This document shows positions 62,766 through 64,000 of a stretch of 64,000 nucleotides of DNA, one piece after another (positions within the stretch are counted from its first letter, which is position 1; every line of letters begins with the position of its first letter). A program made the position numbers and the translations under genes. A model generated the notes under the pieces. It did no database searches. It was not told the DNA's origin and worked only from the letters and a program-made list of their open reading frames with translations. This DNA comes from Streptomyces sp. CB02923 (GTDB taxonomy: Bacteria > Actinomycetota > Actinomycetes > Streptomycetales > Streptomycetaceae): the NCBI RefSeq assembly GCF_001905005.1, contig NZ_LWKZ01000012.1, forward strand, positions 1,107,061-1,171,060, written 5' to 3'.

Positions 62766-64000
62766 TCACTCGGAGCCGCGCCAGCCGTCCCCGTTCACGA
62801 TCAGGCCCGCGACGAGGGCGCCGGACATCCCGGCGTGCGCCAGGCCGCCGCCCGGATGCGTCCAGCCGCCGACCGCGTAGAGCCCGGGTATGCGGGTGCG
62901 GTTGCCGGGGCGCAGGAAGCGACCCCCGGCACCGGCCAGCGCCGGACCCGGCACCGAACCGCCCGCGTCGGGTGGCAGCACGGCCCGCCACAGCACCCGC
63001 TCCCGCAGCCCAGGTATCGCCGCCTCGGCGGCCGCCATCAGCCGGTCGGCGGCTGCGGCCTGCGCGGCCGTCTCCTGCGCGGCCGGCTCCGGAGAAGTCG
63101 CCCCGGCGGTCGGCAGGGCCAACTCTCCGTACGGCGCGACCGCCGCGCTCAGCGTCACGGCCTCGTGGCCGTCGTCGGGCCGGGACTCCGGATCGTCCGG
63201 GCGGAGCACCGTCACCGTCGGGCGGTCGCACAGCCCACCCGCGCCCTCCCCGGCTCCGGCTCCGGCTCCGAAGAGCGTCGCCAACTCCGCCGCCCGGTCG
63301 GCCGCGTGGACCACGGTGCGGTGCGCCGCGTCCGCCGGGCGGGGCCCGCGCAGCGCGAGAGCGACCGTGAACCGTCCGGGCGTCCGGCGGCGCGCGTCGG
63401 CGTCGGGCCGGACGTCGTCCCCACCCCACGGCTCCCCGCTGCATGGCTCCCCGCCCCACGGCTCCGTGCCCTCCAGGAGCGCCGCCAGCTGGTCCGGAGC
63501 CACGCCCGCGACCACCGTGTCCGCCTCGACGCGCCCGCCGTCGCGCAGCTCCACGCCCGCCGCCCGGCCGTCCGCGGAGACGATGCGCGTCACCTCGGCG
63601 CCGAAGGAGAACTCCACCTTCCGCGCCAGGCAGCGCTCGTACAGCGCGTCGGCCAGCGCCCGGATGCCGCCGCGCGGATACCAACTTCCGAAAGTCTGCT
63701 CCATGTACGGCAGGACGGCGGCGCTCGCGGGGGCGGTGCGCGGGTCGTAGCCGTACGCCAGGGCGTAGCTCTCCAGGAGGGCGGTCAGCCGGGGGTCCTT
63801 CAGCTCATGGCCGGCGACCTCGGCGAGGGAGGCGTCCGTCACCGGCTTGCGCCGCCCGAACAGCCCGCGCCGGGGCAGCGCCGGATACGGATCGCGCCCG
63901 AGCACCTGCCAGTCGGGCCACAGCGGCTCCTCCAGCAGCGGCCGGCGCGTACGGTCCCAGGCTTCGCGGGCGCGGCCCAGGAACGCGCTCCAGCGCTCAC
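62766..64000 (-). CDS. CrtI/phytoene desaturase-like FAD oxidoreductase, C-terminal part (runs off window)
   Basis: About 411 residues of a larger protein are visible, and the N-terminal Rossmann motif lies beyond the window edge. Recognisable features are WYPRGGIRALADALYERCLAR and GAEVTRIVSADGRAAGVEL. The C-terminal CrtI signature is PGLYAVGGWTHPGGGLAHAG, close to the carotenoid desaturase and carotene isomerase pattern. Near the middle is a short GGEP/GEPWGG repeat coded by 15-bp duplications (about 63425-63470). No other carotenoid gene is in view, so the substrate is open. A GTG at 63905 is not the true start because coding continues upstream. Confidence 0.87.
   Translation of the reverse strand, partial: ERWSAFLGRAREAWDRTRRPLLEEPLWPDWQVLGRDPYPALPRRGLFGRRKPVTDASLAEVAGHELKDPRLTALLESYALAYGYDPRTAPASAAVLPYMEQTFGSWYPRGGIRALADALYERCLARKVEFSFGAEVTRIVSADGRAAGVELRDGGRVEADTVVAGVAPDQLAALLEGTEPWGGEPCSGEPWGGDDVRPDADARRRTPGRFTVALALRGPRPADAAHRTVVHAADRAAELATLFGAGAGAGEGAGGLCDRPTVTVLRPDDPESRPDDGHEAVTLSAAVAPYGELALPTAGATSPEPAAQETAAQAAAADRLMAAAEAAIPGLRERVLWRAVLPPDAGGSVPGPALAGAGGRFLRPGNRTRIPGLYAVGGWTHPGGGLAHAGMSGALVAGLIVNGDGWRGSE

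Noticed and set aside
1..64000. tRNA, rRNA, CRISPR, insertion sequence, prophage or biosynthetic gene cluster
   Set aside because: No cloverleaf with CCA-type end, no spaced repeat array, no transposase or integrase motif, and no PKS, NRPS or terpene synthase was recognised. The short repeats present are contiguous tandem arrays.

Overview
The window is a stretch of chromosome from a Streptomyces-type actinomycete. The evidence is GC-rich sequence with strongly GC-biased third codon positions, many GTG and TTG starts, several candidate leaderless genes, an actinobacterial QcrCAB/CtaCDEF respiratory chain, a SAM-IV riboswitch, a c-di-AMP riboswitch ahead of an NlpC/P60 hydrolase, a WWW trp leader peptide and a MacRS-type two-component pair. 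Gene order agrees, from memory, with the S. coelicolor region around SCO2101-SCO2162. Much of it also recalls the Rv2172c-Rv2204c region of Mycobacterium tuberculosis. I see no rRNA, tRNA, CRISPR array, insertion sequence, phage or secondary-metabolite cluster. This is conserved core chromosome.

Layout. Positions 1-5.8 kb hold the 5' part of nadA, an array of 40-bp palindromic repeats, erpA, a membrane-anchored protein of unknown function, a PfkB-family kinase and a cysteine desulfurase-TusA fusion. Positions 6.1-15.5 kb hold the aerobic respiratory chain: ctaC-ctaD-ctaF, then an L,D-transpeptidase lipoprotein and an atypical receiver protein, then ctaE and qcrC-qcrA-qcrB. Next comes trpD (15.6 kb). 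A SAM-IV riboswitch and a Met-rich mini-ORF precede a class V aminotransferase (17.1-18.5 kb). Positions 18.6-21.5 kb hold a stand-alone AsnC ligand domain, a rhomboid protease, a Zn-ribbon mini-protein and a NYN-domain protein. Positions 21.7-25.5 kb are cell-wall genes: two NlpC/P60 paralogues, the first behind a c-di-AMP riboswitch, and an HExxH lipoprotein.

Positions 25.5-32.9 kb concern lipids and mannosides: a GT87 mannosyltransferase, a PimB-like GT4, a FadD-type acyl-CoA ligase, a phosphoesterase, a START-like protein and an ArsA-like ATPase with an unusual P-loop. Positions 33-35.3 kb hold a DUF5304-like protein, glucokinase glkA and an EEP phosphatase. Positions 35.4-39.5 kb hold a 21-bp tandem repeat, an SGNH esterase, a GT-repeat membrane protein, an alpha/beta hydrolase and a PlsC acyltransferase. 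Positions 39.6-44.1 kb hold macS-macR, pfkA and a D-2-hydroxyacid dehydrogenase. Positions 44.0-50.0 kb concern aromatic amino acids: a fused trpE-trpG behind a trpL attenuator, an alpha/beta hydrolase divergent from a MocR regulator, and class II DAHP synthase. Positions 50.1-51.0 kb are iron storage (bfd-like gene behind an iron box, bfr). Then follow a sulfite-oxidase-like protein, endonuclease IV and a PASTA kinase. Positions 55.1-60.4 kb are thiamin genes (thiO-thiS-thiG behind a TPP riboswitch, and thiE), interrupted by an FAD oxidoreductase and an Rv2175c-type DNA-binding protein. Last come metF, a Gln/Gly-rich membrane protein and a partial CrtI-like oxidoreductase.

How it fits together. 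The window combines energy metabolism (respiration, glucokinase, phosphofructokinase), Fe-S, sulfur and iron handling (erpA, desulfurase-TusA, bfd/bfr, Rieske), chorismate and tryptophan supply, and envelope building (PIM-type mannosides, phospholipid acylation, peptidoglycan hydrolysis and cross-linking, PASTA kinase). RNA-level control is frequent: SAM-IV, c-di-AMP, TPP and a ribosome-mediated trp attenuator. No clear novel system stands out. The most promising leads are the SAM-IV/Met-mini-ORF tandem leader, the START-ArsA-like pair in the PimB/FadD/PlsC neighbourhood, the hairpin array before nadA, and coding minisatellites in thiO and in two membrane proteins.
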